64,000 nucleotides of DNA from Bin87 sp965204905 (GCA_965204905.1 OZ242042.1:2046001-2110000), one strand, 5' to 3'. Shown: positions 25,299 through 33,505, counted from the first letter of the stretch. Translations and numbers: made by a program. Notes: generated by a model from the letters alone, not told the origin.

Positions 25299-26096
25299 AT
25301 GGAAAGCCTGGGAACCATCCTCCAGCGCGTGGCCCGCGGCGGATACTCACTGCCGCCGGACCCCGCCGTCCGCTACGGGACGCCGGAACCGGCCGCGACG
25401 ACCGAAGCGTGCCGCCGTTGCAACGGCTCCGGGTACCTGGTTGGGGGTGTTCACATCGGAGACCCCTACTCCGCGCCTCCGCTCCAGGTCTGTCCTTGCC
25501 AGGACACCGAGGAACGCCGGGCTAAGCGCTACGCCAGCCTGCTGCGCTACAGCGAGCTGCCCACGCTGCACCGCCCGTCCTTCGAGGACCTGACGCCGGT
25601 GGAAGGCTATCCGAATCTCCAACACGCGGCCGGCTATGTCGAAAAATGGTGTGAGAATCCCGCCGGGTTCCTGCTGCTGATGGGCGACGTGGGAACGGGC
25701 AAGACGCACTGCGCCGTCTCGGCCGGGTACCGGCTGCTGGGCCAGGGCAAAACGGTCTATTTCACTACCGCGGTGCGGCTGCTGGATACGCTGCGCGACG
25801 CCTTCCGCCACCAGGATGAGGATGGCCACTACGCCCTGGTGAACAAGATGCGCACGGTGGACGTGCTGATCCTGGACGACTTCGGCAAGCAGCGCGACAC
25901 CGACTTCGCCCAGGAACGGCTGGCCACCATCATCGACGCGCGCCACGCGGCCCGGCTGATCACCATCATAACCACCAACATGACCATCGACGAGCTGGGA
26001 GTCTGGGATCCGGCCACGGCGTCCCGGCTGCTGGACCGATCAATGTCAATCCAGGTCCCGATGCACGGGCCGGACTTCCGCAGGAGGGATAAATGA
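25299..26096 (+). CDS. DnaC/IstB-type AAA+ ATPase, putative helicase loader
   Basis: A 265-residue AAA+ protein. The N-terminus carries a CxxC...CxC zinc knuckle (C38, C41, C65, C67). The ATPase core has Walker A GDVGTGKT (129-136), Walker B VLILDDFGK (around 193), a sensor-1-like TIITTNM and an arginine-finger candidate in ATASRLLDRS. Phage and plasmid relatives load the host DnaB helicase at an origin, so this suggests autonomous replication, although no initiator or primase was found. The ATG at 25299 follows TGAGGA at a long spacing. Confidence 0.8.
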   Translation: MESLGTILQRVARGGYSLPPDPAVRYGTPEPAATTEACRRCNGSGYLVGGVHIGDPYSAPPLQVCPCQDTEERRAKRYASLLRYSELPTLHRPSFEDLTPVEGYPNLQHAAGYVEKWCENPAGFLLLMGDVGTGKTHCAVSAGYRLLGQGKTVYFTTAVRLLDTLRDAFRHQDEDGHYALVNKMRTVDVLILDDFGKQRDTDFAQERLATIIDARHAARLITIITTNMTIDELGVWDPATASRLLDRSMSIQVPMHGPDFRRRDK

Positions 26097-26269
26097 CCGT
26101 CAAACTCACCGCCATCTACTGCGTCAAGTGCAAGGCGAAGACCGAATCGCGGGACGTCAGGAACGAGACGCTGGCCAACGGACGCCCCGCGGTACGGGCG
26201 ATCTGCGTGGACTGCGGGGGCGGCAAATACAGCATCGGGCTGAGCGTTCCGGATGGAGGACTGGCATGA
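26093..26269 (+). CDS. DUF5679-like small zinc-ribbon protein, copy 1
   Basis: A 58-residue protein with YCVKCKAKTE, an NGRPAVRAICVDCGGGK hairpin and four Cys in two knuckles. This matches the short DUF5679 zinc-ribbon pattern (YCVKCK...NGRPA...C..CG). Its start overlaps the stop of the ATPase gene (ATGA), with AGGAGG upstream. An almost identical copy lies 696 bp downstream within a duplicated segment. Confidence 0.7.
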   Translation: MTVKLTAIYCVKCKAKTESRDVRNETLANGRPAVRAICVDCGGGKYSIGLSVPDGGLA

Positions 26270-26724
26270 CGATTATGGACACTATGGGCAACGAATGCAC
26301 CCAGGCCGAAATGGATTTGATCTATAGGATCGGGGAGCGCTGTAGGGCGATTCCGTCCATCGGCGGCGTGCTGACGCCCCCCCAAATCATTCAACTGGCC
26401 AAGTGGTGCCAATTGATGGAGTTTGGCCCGCCGGATTTGGTAGCGGCCCGAAAAGCATTTCCTACGCTGGCATACCGCAAAGACGCAATCGTCAGCGCTG
26501 CGCTGAATTTCTTGACGAAGGACCTGGAAGTGATGGAGACGCTCGGCGACCCAGTGCATAAACACCACTGGACACTGGGAACGCATCCCGGTTCCAACGT
26601 GAGGGAGCGGCTAGTGGGCGACGTCTTCCAGGATCCGGTGATCTGCGAATGTGGAGCGACCGCCTGGCGGTTCAACTGGTGCGGGGAACTTCGCGTCACA
26701 GACGTGCGGGAACCCCTGCGGTGA
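26266..26724 (+). CDS. Protein of unknown function with a C-terminal Cys motif
   Basis: A 152-residue protein, mostly helical in the first 100 residues, with CECGATAWRFNWCG near the C-terminus that could form a zinc site. No family is recognised. The ATG overlaps the previous stop by 4 nt (ATGA). The gene separates the two copies of the duplicated zinc-ribbon segment. Confidence 0.6.
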   Translation: MTIMDTMGNECTQAEMDLIYRIGERCRAIPSIGGVLTPPQIIQLAKWCQLMEFGPPDLVAARKAFPTLAYRKDAIVSAALNFLTKDLEVMETLGDPVHKHHWTLGTHPGSNVRERLVGDVFQDPVICECGATAWRFNWCGELRVTDVREPLR

Positions 26725-26735
26725 GGAGGTACATC

Positions 26736-26922
26736 TCAATGTCAATCCAGGTCCCGATGCACGGGCCGGACTTCCGCAGGAGGGATAAATGACCGTCAAA
26801 CTCACCGCCATCTACTGCGTCAAGTGCAAGGCGAAGACCGAATCGCGGGACGCCAGGAACGAGACGCTGGCCAACGGACGCCCCGCGGTACGGGCGATCT
26901 GCGTGGACTGCGGGGGCGGCAA
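26736..26922 (+). repeat. 187-bp direct duplication (partner at 26040-26226)
   Basis: The segment repeats the last 57 bp of the DnaC-like gene, its ribosome-binding site and most of the zinc-ribbon gene, offset by exactly 696 bp. I found one difference (GAC-GTC versus GAC-GCC). It is a recent segmental duplication that carried a 3' gene fragment along. Confidence 0.9.
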
Positions 26923-26959
26923 GTTCTCCATCGGAATCACGGCGCCGACGACTGGATGA
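26789..26959 (+). CDS. DUF5679-like small zinc-ribbon protein, copy 2
   Basis: A 56-residue near-duplicate of the protein at 26093-26269: the first 45 residues differ at one position (V to A), then the tails diverge (FSIGITAPTTG here). It keeps all four Cys. It uses the duplicated AGGAGG, which sits within a non-coding relic of the ATPase gene's 3' end. Confidence 0.7.
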   Translation: MTVKLTAIYCVKCKAKTESRDARNETLANGRPAVRAICVDCGGGKFSIGITAPTTG

Positions 26960-26970
26960 GGAAGCAAATT

Positions 26971-27384
26971 ATGAGCAGGAAGAAACGCGAGTACGGCGTG
27001 TACAAGCGGGAATCGCTGGTAACGGTCGAAATGGACTCGTTCGAGGCGGCGCTGTTCGCTCCTGAACGACTGAAGGAGTTGGAGGTGTCCCAGCCGGGCA
27101 TCCTGGCGCGACGATCGGATGACGTTATTGAGGAACGCTACATCGTGGTGACCCGGCGGACGCAGGGCACGTGGGAGTACGAGGTGGAACATCGCGGCGT
27201 CGTAACGAAGTTGCCGGCTGATGTTATGGACCGGTTCATTGAACAGCGCAAGGCCATCATCAAGGAGGGCCGGAGCGACGCCGGCAGGAATCGGCTGCGC
27301 ATAGTGGCCGAAGACGACCAGGAGGAAGCGGCGCTGGAACCAACCGACGGCGACGTGGCCGCGTTCCTGGGCAAAGAATCTTGA
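26971..27384 (+). CDS. Protein of unknown function
   Basis: A 137-residue charged protein, no Cys and no membrane segment, with a beta-rich middle (RYIVVTRRTQGTWEYEVEHRGVVTKL) and an acidic C-terminus. GAGGA lies 9 nt before this ATG. An ATG at 26956 overlapping the previous stop would add five residues and is an alternative. No family is recognised. Confidence 0.55.
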   Translation: MSRKKREYGVYKRESLVTVEMDSFEAALFAPERLKELEVSQPGILARRSDDVIEERYIVVTRRTQGTWEYEVEHRGVVTKLPADVMDRFIEQRKAIIKEGRSDAGRNRLRIVAEDDQEEAALEPTDGDVAAFLGKES

Positions 27385-27395
27385 GGAGCTACACC

Positions 27396-27659
27396 ATGGA
27401 ACCATGTCCCAGGCCGGAGTGCAACGGCACGCTGGTGGCGGAGAGATACGGAGCCGGCACGGAGTTGACCTGCCGGACCTGCGGGCGCCATCCGCACAGC
27501 CCCCAGGTGAAACTGCCGGAGCCGACGCTGCGCTTCGAGTACATGGCTCCCTGGACGCCCACCATCGAGCGGCGGTTGAAGTCACAGAAGTTGCCGGGCA
27601 AGTCCGGCCCGCGTTTCCCAGGGAAACGCAAGCAGGCGAAATTGAAGAAAGCGAATTGA
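27396..27659 (+). CDS. Small zinc-ribbon protein with a basic tail
   Basis: An 87-residue protein: CPRPEC near residue 4 and CRTCG near residue 30 form a zinc-ribbon-like pair, followed by a basic Lys/Arg/Pro-rich C-terminus that could bind nucleic acid. GAGGAG lies ~9 nt before the ATG. Codons near the 3' end contain one of the element's GTTTCC/GGAAAC palindromes. Confidence 0.6.
   Translation: MEPCPRPECNGTLVAERYGAGTELTCRTCGRHPHSPQVKLPEPTLRFEYMAPWTPTIERRLKSQKLPGKSGPRFPGKRKQAKLKKAN
27611..27629. promoter_or_regulatory. Palindromic site 1, candidate ParB-binding site
   Basis: GCGTTTCCCAGGGAAACGC is palindromic except for its central base. It is one of five sites in the element built on CGTTTCC...GGAAACG arms. 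The core recalls GTTTCAC-GTGAAAC of chromosomal parS. It lies ~730 bp before the ParB-like gene. Confidence 0.5.
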
Positions 27660-27673
27660 AAGGAGAAATCAGT

Positions 27674-27832
27674 ATGACCACAGCGCCACCCAAGCCTACC
27701 TATGACCGCTGCGACGACCCCGCTCACGAGAGCTTCGGTTGCCCCGACATCTTCGGCGTAACCATATGCGCCACCTGTTTCATCCGGCATGGCCGCTCCC
27801 GCCGGCCGCACCAGTCGCCCGACGAAAAGTAA
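27674..27832 (+). CDS. 52-residue Cys-rich protein
   Basis: A tiny protein with CDDPAHESFGCPD and CATC motifs, a possible single zinc site, and a basic C-terminus (RHGRSRRPHQ). AGGAG lies 9 nt before the ATG. It is one of several mini Cys proteins in this cluster. Function unknown. Confidence 0.5.
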   Translation: MTTAPPKPTYDRCDDPAHESFGCPDIFGVTICATCFIRHGRSRRPHQSPDEK

Positions 27833-27849
27833 TTTCGGAGATCCGGGAT

Positions 27850-28239
27850 ATGACCCACGCCTGGCAACCCATCAACGCACCGTCGGCGGGCTTCCTGGTG
27901 GCCGACTGCGGCAGCGTGGCCGCGAAGATCTGCCCGACGTGCGGTTATGCGATCTGCGCGCTGGAGGCGACGTGCGACGACTGTCTGCCGCACCTGGAGC
28001 GTCCCTGCCGCCCGCTGAACCCTACTCACTGCGGCTGTGGGAACGAACTTACGGAGGCGACCAGGGTGGTGCTGGACGGCGAACGGCAAATGTGCGGCCT
28101 CTGCACCGTGCGGGCGATCCTCGGAGGCGACGTGGCCCCGGACGTGTGGCTGGAAATGTCCGCGGACGCGCTCCGCCGTCTCCTGTACACGCAGTGGGCA
28201 ATTCTGTACCAGGAACGCGAAGGATCCGAGATCTATTGA
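27850..28239 (+). CDS. Cys-rich protein of unknown function
   Basis: A 129-residue protein with many Cys in pairs: CPTCG, CALEATCDDC, CRP...CGCG, and CGLC near residue 85. Two or more zinc sites are likely. A GGAG precedes the ATG. It ends ~115 bp before the ParB-like gene and lies in the same transcriptional direction. Confidence 0.55.
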   Translation: MTHAWQPINAPSAGFLVADCGSVAAKICPTCGYAICALEATCDDCLPHLERPCRPLNPTHCGCGNELTEATRVVLDGERQMCGLCTVRAILGGDVAPDVWLEMSADALRRLLYTQWAILYQEREGSEIY

Positions 28240-28355
28240 AAACGCCGCCGGGAGCGGAGGAGCCACCGGCGGCGCTGGCCACATCATGCGGTCCATCGGT
28301 CCGCGACCGCATTGTACGACAAACGCGCGCTTCGCGCCAGATGCAGAGGAACGCC

Positions 28356-30416
28356 ATGAACCGAACCCGTGAACGAATCGACCTGAGCCTGATCGACGAT
28401 AACCCATGGCAACCCCGCTCTGCCATGGACCCCGAAGCACTGGACGGATTGGCCGAAAACATCCACCAGCTGGGGCTGCTACAGCCGCCGTTGCTGCGTC
28501 CGGTGGTTGGCGGTCGCTACCAGGCCGCTTTCGGCCACCGCCGGATCGCCGCCCTCCGGCTGCTGCACCAACAGGGCCGCGGCGAATCATTCATCGACAT
28601 GGACGTGGCGGACCCCGATTACCTGACCGACGCCCGCATGGCGCTGATGGCGCTGTCGGAGAACGAGCGCCGGCAGGAACTGACGCAGATCGAGGTCCTG
28701 CGGGCCCACAAGAAGGCCATCGAGGAGACCGACCTGACCGTCACGTCCCTGGCTGATGAGCTGGGCATCGCCAGGCCCACGCTGGCCAACAACCTGCGCG
28801 TGCTGGAGCTGCCGGACTTTATCCTGGAGCACGTGGAGTCCGGCGCCTGTCCCATTGGCGTGGCCCGGGAGTTCCTAGTGTTCCGGAGTCCCACCCACGA
28901 GCACACCGAAGACATGCGCCGGGTGGTTCACTGGATTACTGGGCTCGATGATTCCCCGCCGGACTGGCGGCGCAAGAACGTCCGGAAGCTGATTGCGGAA
29001 CGGGTTTCCGGCAACGAAGCGGACTGGCGGCCTCTGGGCCCCAAGACCGAGCACTCCACCGCCGGCGGCAATCGGGAAGCCACCTTTGACGTGGGCGAGT
29101 TTGAGTTTGAGTTCAGGGACTGCTTGCACACCATCCCGGCCGACGACGGCAGTTACGACCGCAAGAACTATCGGCGCCACGACTTGTACGATCAATCACG
29201 CGTCTGGACCTGCGAGGTCAAGGAATGGAGCCGTCGGCAGTCCCGGGCCACGCGGGAGGCCAACAAGGAAGCGGCCGAGTCGGGCGCCAGTCCATCGGCC
29301 GGAAAAGCGTCGCCCCAGGGCAACCCCACCAGCGACGGCGGACGTGCCAAGCGCTTTGAGGCGCTGATCGCTGCCGATCCGGTGTGGTTGGCCATGCCTG
29401 CCCGCCGGGATAAGCCGGGTCCGCGTGGGTGGCTCAGCGACTACGAAAAGGAACAGATGGGTACCCGCGCCGAGTTCGTGAAGATCGAGAACGGCGGAGA
29501 CCGGGCATTCTGGAAATTGGTGCAGCAGGGCACGGTCGAAGAACCGTACCGATGGCGGAGCGGCTCGGGCAAACACATGCCGCCCTGGTTCCCCATCGAG
29601 GATTGTCGCACGTGCGTTGCCGGAGCCGCCTATGCCTACAGCCCCCAGGGGTACCCGCTGGACAAGCCGGCCCTGGTCTGCACCAACGCCGATTGCTATT
29701 CCCGCAAGAACGAATCGGGCATGAACGCCTTTCGGGAGAAGCTGGACGCCAGGCGCGTGGGAATCAACAACGTGGACTTAGAGGCTACATCCCGGCTGGC
29801 GCTGGCCTTGTGGCAGGTGCCGGAGGGTGCGCTCCAGGCCATGACCGTGGCGCTGGCCGCGGCGGGGCCGAGCCTTGAGTTCGAGCATCCCATTGGAGAC
29901 ATCTTTGATTCCACCTGGAGTTACGAGTCGGAGACAGTGGCCCGAATCAAGGAAATCATCGGGCCGAAGGCCGCCGATAAAGCCCCGGACTATAGACGCC
30001 GCGACGCTGTGCTCATCAAGCCGGAGGCAATCGACGCTCCCGCGAACGTACACGAAGCGCGGGAGTTGGCCGCTCGGCTGATGGTCTATCACCTGCGCAA
30101 GACCGGTCAATTGGGCATCGTTTCCTGGGAAACGGACGAGGCGCACCCGGCGGAAGACGAACCGGCGGAGGTCGGATTCGACACCCTGGAGGACGCGGTG
30201 TCCAGCGCTCTGGAAGCGGCCGGGCCGGAGGAATACCTCACCTTCGGCAACGTCAAGGCCGCGCTGCCCGTATGCTGGCGCGGTGAGCACAGTTCAAAGT
30301 GGCTGCCCGCGATCCGCGCCGTGGCGCCGGACGCCTACAGCAAAAAGGTGAAGGTCGAAGGCAAGGTCGTCGTCGCCGCCTTCGGCGTCCGCCTCAAGTC
30401 CCAAGCAAGGTTCTGA
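28356..30416 (+). CDS. ParB/KorB-family protein with a large Cys-containing C-terminal region
   Basis: A 686-residue protein with an N-terminal ParB domain: IDDNPWQPR (15-21), PPLLRPV and the nucleotide-binding GHRR (60-63, cf. GERR in chromosomal ParB), then SENERRQELTQIE (101-113). A KorB-like helix-turn-helix follows (TSLADELGIARPTLANNLRVLEL, 130-152). The last ~500 residues include a Cys cluster (DCRTCVAG to CTNADCY). ParB proteins bind parS and clamp DNA; no ParA was found in the element. I chose the ATG at 28356 because AGAGGA precedes it. Candidate target palindromes are nearby, one inside this gene. Confidence 0.82.
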   Translation: MNRTRERIDLSLIDDNPWQPRSAMDPEALDGLAENIHQLGLLQPPLLRPVVGGRYQAAFGHRRIAALRLLHQQGRGESFIDMDVADPDYLTDARMALMALSENERRQELTQIEVLRAHKKAIEETDLTVTSLADELGIARPTLANNLRVLELPDFILEHVESGACPIGVAREFLVFRSPTHEHTEDMRRVVHWITGLDDSPPDWRRKNVRKLIAERVSGNEADWRPLGPKTEHSTAGGNREATFDVGEFEFEFRDCLHTIPADDGSYDRKNYRRHDLYDQSRVWTCEVKEWSRRQSRATREANKEAAESGASPSAGKASPQGNPTSDGGRAKRFEALIAADPVWLAMPARRDKPGPRGWLSDYEKEQMGTRAEFVKIENGGDRAFWKLVQQGTVEEPYRWRSGSGKHMPPWFPIEDCRTCVAGAAYAYSPQGYPLDKPALVCTNADCYSRKNESGMNAFREKLDARRVGINNVDLEATSRLALALWQVPEGALQAMTVALAAAGPSLEFEHPIGDIFDSTWSYESETVARIKEIIGPKAADKAPDYRRRDAVLIKPEAIDAPANVHEARELAARLMVYHLRKTGQLGIVSWETDEAHPAEDEPAEVGFDTLEDAVSSALEAAGPEEYLTFGNVKAALPVCWRGEHSSKWLPAIRAVAPDAYSKKVKVEGKVVVAAFGVRLKSQARF
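30119..30134. promoter_or_regulatory. Palindromic site 2, candidate ParB-binding site
   Basis: CGTTTCCTGGGAAACG: perfect 7-bp arms and a TG centre, inside the 3' part of the ParB-like gene itself, as is common for plasmid parS or autoregulatory sites. Confidence 0.5.
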
Positions 30417-30443
30417 CATCGGCCCGAGCCGGTCCCGCTGTTG

Positions 30444-30653
30444 GTGTGGAAGACGATCCGGGGGTTGAGCAACTCCTATGAACTGGCCGGCAGCGACGGG
30501 TGTCGCATCAGCGCGTCCAGCCCGGTCCACTGGATGTGCAGCGAGCGGGGCGGCCCACACCACTGGACGGGCATCACCAGGTACGAGGCATCGGCGGTCG
30601 CCGCGGCCAACGCCGCCCACGAAGTCCTGCACCGGCGGGCAATAGGAGGATGA
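30444..30653 (+). CDS. Possible small protein of unknown function
   Basis: A frame of ~69 residues starting at GTG (TTG one codon upstream), with two Cys, a WTGITRYEASAVAAANAAHEVL helix-like stretch and no clear family. No strong ribosome-binding site is visible. Support is codon-like composition and position between two real genes; it may be spurious. Confidence 0.35.
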   Translation: MWKTIRGLSNSYELAGSDGCRISASSPVHWMCSERGGPHHWTGITRYEASAVAAANAAHEVLHRRAIGG

Positions 30654-30654
30654 A

Positions 30655-30696
30655 ATGCGTTACTGCATCTTTTGCGGCATCCAAGTAGAGGAATGA
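30655..30696 (+). CDS. Possible 13-residue microprotein
   Basis: MRYCIFCGIQVEE with a CxxC pair, starting 4 nt after a clear AGGAGG (30645-30650). It resembles the first knuckle of a zinc ribbon and may be a real microprotein or a relic of one. Weak evidence. Confidence 0.2.
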   Translation: MRYCIFCGIQVEE

Positions 30697-30747
30697 CTGG
30701 CGCCCTACGCGGACTGATCGGGGAAACACACGTCGGGGGATTTTCTT

Positions 30748-31692
30748 ATGGTACTGGCAACCATCACATCCGGCTCCTATGCTTCGGCGGTCATGGCCGA
30801 GGAATTGGCGCCGAACACTAGGGTCGCATACGGGAAGGCCTGGGCCAACTTCACCAGGTGGTGCGATGGCCGCCACCTGGTGCCCTTCGACGCGACGGAT
30901 GAGGACGTGTCCACCTGGATGGTGTCGCTGGCCAAGGACGGCCTGCATCCGGGGACGGTCAGCATCTACAAGTCGGGCGTCAACAAAGCCTTCGAACTCC
31001 AGGGCCTGCGGTCGCCCTGCAAAACCCCGCTGATCAAGGCGACGATGCGGATCGTCCGCCGGGATTACCGCCAGCCCAGCCATGCCGTCGCGGCCTTGGT
31101 GGACTGGCAGGTGGCCAAGATGATCCAGCGCTGTCCGCCCACGACCATCGGCCGGAGGGATGCCGCGGTGTTGAGCGTCGGGTTCGCCTGTGCGCTCCGC
31201 CGGTCGGAGCTGACCGCGCTGACGGTGGAGGACGTGCGCTTCCTGGACGACGACCTGGACCGGTTCAGCAGGATGATGGTCACGGTGCGGCAATCGAAGA
31301 CCGATCAGCAGGGCGTCGGCCAGGTGATTCCGGTCATCAACGGGGTCAACATCGTGCCCATCCTGCACCTCAAGCGCTGGCTGGAGATCAGCGGCATCGA
31401 GAGCGGGCTGATATTCCGCACGCTGAAGCGCGGCGGCAAGGTCACCGACCGCGGGCTGCACACGTCCGACGTCCCCCGCCTGATCAAACACTACGCAGGC
31501 ATGGCCGGCATCGACGCCCGGCGGGTCAGCGGCCACTCTCTACGCGCCGGCTTCGTCACCAGCGCGGCCATGGCCCAGGCGCGTCCGGACAAGATCATGA
31601 GCGTGACACGGCATACCTCAATCGACATGGTGATGAAGTACACGCGGGACGCCAACCTCTTCGACTCACATGCGGGGGAGGGGTTCTTGTGA
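30748..31692 (+). CDS. Tyrosine recombinase (second in the element)
   Basis: A 314-residue XerC/D-like enzyme with an N-terminal SAM-like domain (residues 15-90) and the full catalytic set: R151/R152 in CALRRSEL, K184 in RQSKTDQ, H263-x-x-R266 in SGHSLRAG, H289 in TRHTSID, nucleophile Y298 in MKYTRD. It lies far from either att site, so it more likely resolves multimers or acts on another site than integrates the element. GGGGG precedes the ATG. The next gene overlaps its stop (GTGA). Confidence 0.88.
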   Translation: MVLATITSGSYASAVMAEELAPNTRVAYGKAWANFTRWCDGRHLVPFDATDEDVSTWMVSLAKDGLHPGTVSIYKSGVNKAFELQGLRSPCKTPLIKATMRIVRRDYRQPSHAVAALVDWQVAKMIQRCPPTTIGRRDAAVLSVGFACALRRSELTALTVEDVRFLDDDLDRFSRMMVTVRQSKTDQQGVGQVIPVINGVNIVPILHLKRWLEISGIESGLIFRTLKRGGKVTDRGLHTSDVPRLIKHYAGMAGIDARRVSGHSLRAGFVTSAAMAQARPDKIMSVTRHTSIDMVMKYTRDANLFDSHAGEGFL

Positions 31693-31904
31693 TCGAGCCG
31701 AGGGTTTACATCCCCTACGCCAACGTCGCGGTGGTGTACTTCGACGACATCCACGCCAAGGTCGATATCTACTGGGACGAAGACCGGGTCGTGATCAGGG
31801 GCGGCGGGTCAGGGACATGGCACCCGATAGAACGGCCGCTCAGCGACTACGACGCGTACGAGGACGATATGAGGTCGTGGATTTTGAGTTTGCGGGAGGG
31901 ATAA
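31689..31904 (+). CDS. Small protein of unknown function
   Basis: A 71-residue beta-rich acidic protein (VAVVYFDDIHAKVDIYWDEDRVVIRGG) with no family recognised. Its GTG overlaps the stop of the recombinase gene by 4 nt, so translation is coupled. Confidence 0.5.
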   Translation: MIEPRVYIPYANVAVVYFDDIHAKVDIYWDEDRVVIRGGGSGTWHPIERPLSDYDAYEDDMRSWILSLREG

Positions 31905-31907
31905 ATC

Positions 31908-32048
31908 ATGACTCTAAACCCGACACGGGATCCACGCTGCAATTGCGACACGCCCGACCGATATTGCACGCTCCATCAACGCACGGTTTACGAGCGTGAG
32001 CGGGCCCGCCGCTTGGCGCTGGTAGTGGCCGAGGAAGCACTGGATTAG
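31908..32048 (+). CDS. 46-residue Cys-containing protein
   Basis: A tiny protein with CNCDTPDRYCTLH (four Cys/His ligands within 13 residues, zinc-site-like) and a basic, then helical C-terminus (YERERARRLALVVAEEALD). GGGAGG lies about 9 nt before the ATG. Function unknown. Confidence 0.5.
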   Translation: MTLNPTRDPRCNCDTPDRYCTLHQRTVYERERARRLALVVAEEALD

Positions 32049-32058
32049 TAGAGGCATC

Positions 32059-32352
32059 ATGTCGAAATACATTACGGTCACACAAAAAATACCATCTGGC
32101 GACGGATGGCTCACCCGCTCGGTTCAGCTGAATCTCCGGTTCGTCAAAGATTGGCTGCCCATCAAGGATGATCCTGCCGATGGTTCTGTAATTATCTACG
32201 TCGGGCCGCTGAGCAGCGTTCGGGCGGCAATCCAGGGCAGATTGGGCGGTCCGTACAACGCATCGCCGGCAATGCTGGTGTCAGAATCGGTCAAGGATAT
32301 TGACCTGCTAATCCGCAATGCACGGATTGAGATCGAGCGCCGGAAGAAATAA
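32059..32352 (+). CDS. Small protein of unknown function
   Basis: A 97-residue soluble protein, beta-rich first (YITVTQKIPSGDGWLTRSVQL; GSVIIYVGPL), helical and basic at the end. No Cys, no TM, no family seen. It is spaced 10 nt after the previous gene, with a weak ribosome-binding site. Confidence 0.5.
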   Translation: MSKYITVTQKIPSGDGWLTRSVQLNLRFVKDWLPIKDDPADGSVIIYVGPLSSVRAAIQGRLGGPYNASPAMLVSESVKDIDLLIRNARIEIERRKK

Positions 32353-32354
32353 GC

Positions 32355-32864
32355 ATGGCTCACAAGGAAGGGAAACGAGCAAGCGGTCAAGGGCATCGCA
32401 ATCGCCACTCAGCCCCAAAGGGTCGGCGCGGAGTTGGACGCAACTCAGGCGGCAAGCGCGACGGCGAACAAGCCCAGGCGAAACGCGCTGCAAACCGGTC
32501 CGGTGGGGCGAACCTTCGCTCCCCGAGTCGCCAGAAGGTAAGGCAACGGGCCAATCCCCCACGGCCAAAAACGGTTGGTCGCGTAGTGGGCCGAATGACA
32601 ACCCCACCACCCCGTTTAATAGAACCTGGATTGTTGGGGTGGCCGGTACCATATCATGCGCGGCCAGGGGACGGACCATGCCACGCCTGCCGCGGCGCGG
32701 CGGATTGGCTGTTCGTTCATCATTGGCCCAATATTGGCTTGCCTCGGATCGGCCGTCCCGTCTGCGATGAGCATATGGAACCATACGAGCGTGAAAAGCT
32801 GGAATCATGGCTAGCCCACCCAATTCTATCGGGCTGGCTAGAGCGTTCATCGGAGGCTGTATGA
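32355..32864 (+). CDS. Basic protein with a C-terminal Cys/His motif
   Basis: A 169-residue protein. Residues 1-75 are very basic and low in complexity (Arg/Lys/Gly/Ser), suggesting nucleic-acid binding. Residues 105-145 contain PCHACRG...CDEHM, a probable zinc site like those of phage HNH-associated or recombination proteins, but without a catalytic HNH. The start is 2 nt after the preceding stop. The next start overlaps its stop. Confidence 0.5.
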   Translation: MAHKEGKRASGQGHRNRHSAPKGRRGVGRNSGGKRDGEQAQAKRAANRSGGANLRSPSRQKVRQRANPPRPKTVGRVVGRMTTPPPRLIEPGLLGWPVPYHARPGDGPCHACRGAADWLFVHHWPNIGLPRIGRPVCDEHMEPYEREKLESWLAHPILSGWLERSSEAV

Positions 32865-33049
32865 GCCATAAATGCGGCAAATCCTGCCATCGTAAGCAGG
32901 AACCGCCAACCCGTTGCGCGTCGTGCATAGCCAACAAGAAGGCTCGACGCGCCGAAATGACAAACGCCGCTCTGGTGCGGGACGGTATCCGCGACCGGCT
33001 TATCCGCTTGGCGGGAACAGCGGACAGTCCGGGTTACGGCAGCCGCTGA
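32861..33049 (+). CDS. 62-residue Cys-rich basic protein
   Basis: MSHKCGKSCHRKQEPPTRC begins the protein, then CASC; five Cys and two His within the first 25 residues suggest one or two zinc sites, followed by a basic helix. CGGAGG precedes the ATG, which overlaps the upstream stop (ATGA). It is convergent with, and overlaps, the minus-strand gene ending at 33000. Confidence 0.5.
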   Translation: MSHKCGKSCHRKQEPPTRCASCIANKKARRAEMTNAALVRDGIRDRLIRLAGTADSPGYGSR

Positions 33050-33251
33050 CGATCCGCAGGTCAGGGTCCTCAGCTAAGCAATCGTTGTGCACGGCTCGGC
33101 TACAGAGCCAGCACCACAGGCCGCCGACGACTTCGGTTTCGTCGTCCCTTTCGATGACCAGGACGGAGCGAGCCTGGCCGCACGCCCAACACATCTCCCG
33201 AAACTGGTTGATGGTGGGGTCATTGATGAAAGCCGGAAGCTCGTGTTTCAC
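33000..33251 (-). CDS. Cys-rich protein on the minus strand
   Basis: An 83-residue protein starting at GTG (33251), with CWACG, WCWLCSRAVHNDC and CRNPDC: seven Cys and one His, fitting two zinc knuckles. The dense Cys pairing makes a chance frame unlikely, although no good ribosome-binding site is visible and it overlaps a convergent gene by 50 bp. Confidence 0.5.
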   Translation of the reverse strand: MKHELPAFINDPTINQFREMCWACGQARSVLVIERDDETEVVGGLWCWLCSRAVHNDCLAEDPDLRIVSGCRNPDCPLFPPSG

Positions 33252-33505
33252 AGGCTATTGATACCCGATTTGGTTCGCATAACGCATCTTACGTAAATCG
33301 GTTTGTGCGGGGGATCCCGCCACCGGAGTGGTTGCGAAATCCGCCGCCCCGATTTCCCGCCCGCCGATTGCGGAAATCGTAAGCCCGGGCAACCGGAATC
33401 CGTCGCTCTGGCCATGCAGCCGCGTGGTCGGGGCGACGGATTCCGTCATTGTCGCGCCTCGCATTTCCGCCACCGGCTCAAAAAGGCTTTGATACCGTGC
33501 GGCGG

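Noticed and set aside
30574..31536. Minus-strand frame opposite the second tyrosine recombinase
   Set aside because: The plus strand has all catalytic residues of the recombinase; the opposite frame is Asp/His/Val-rich shadow sequence.
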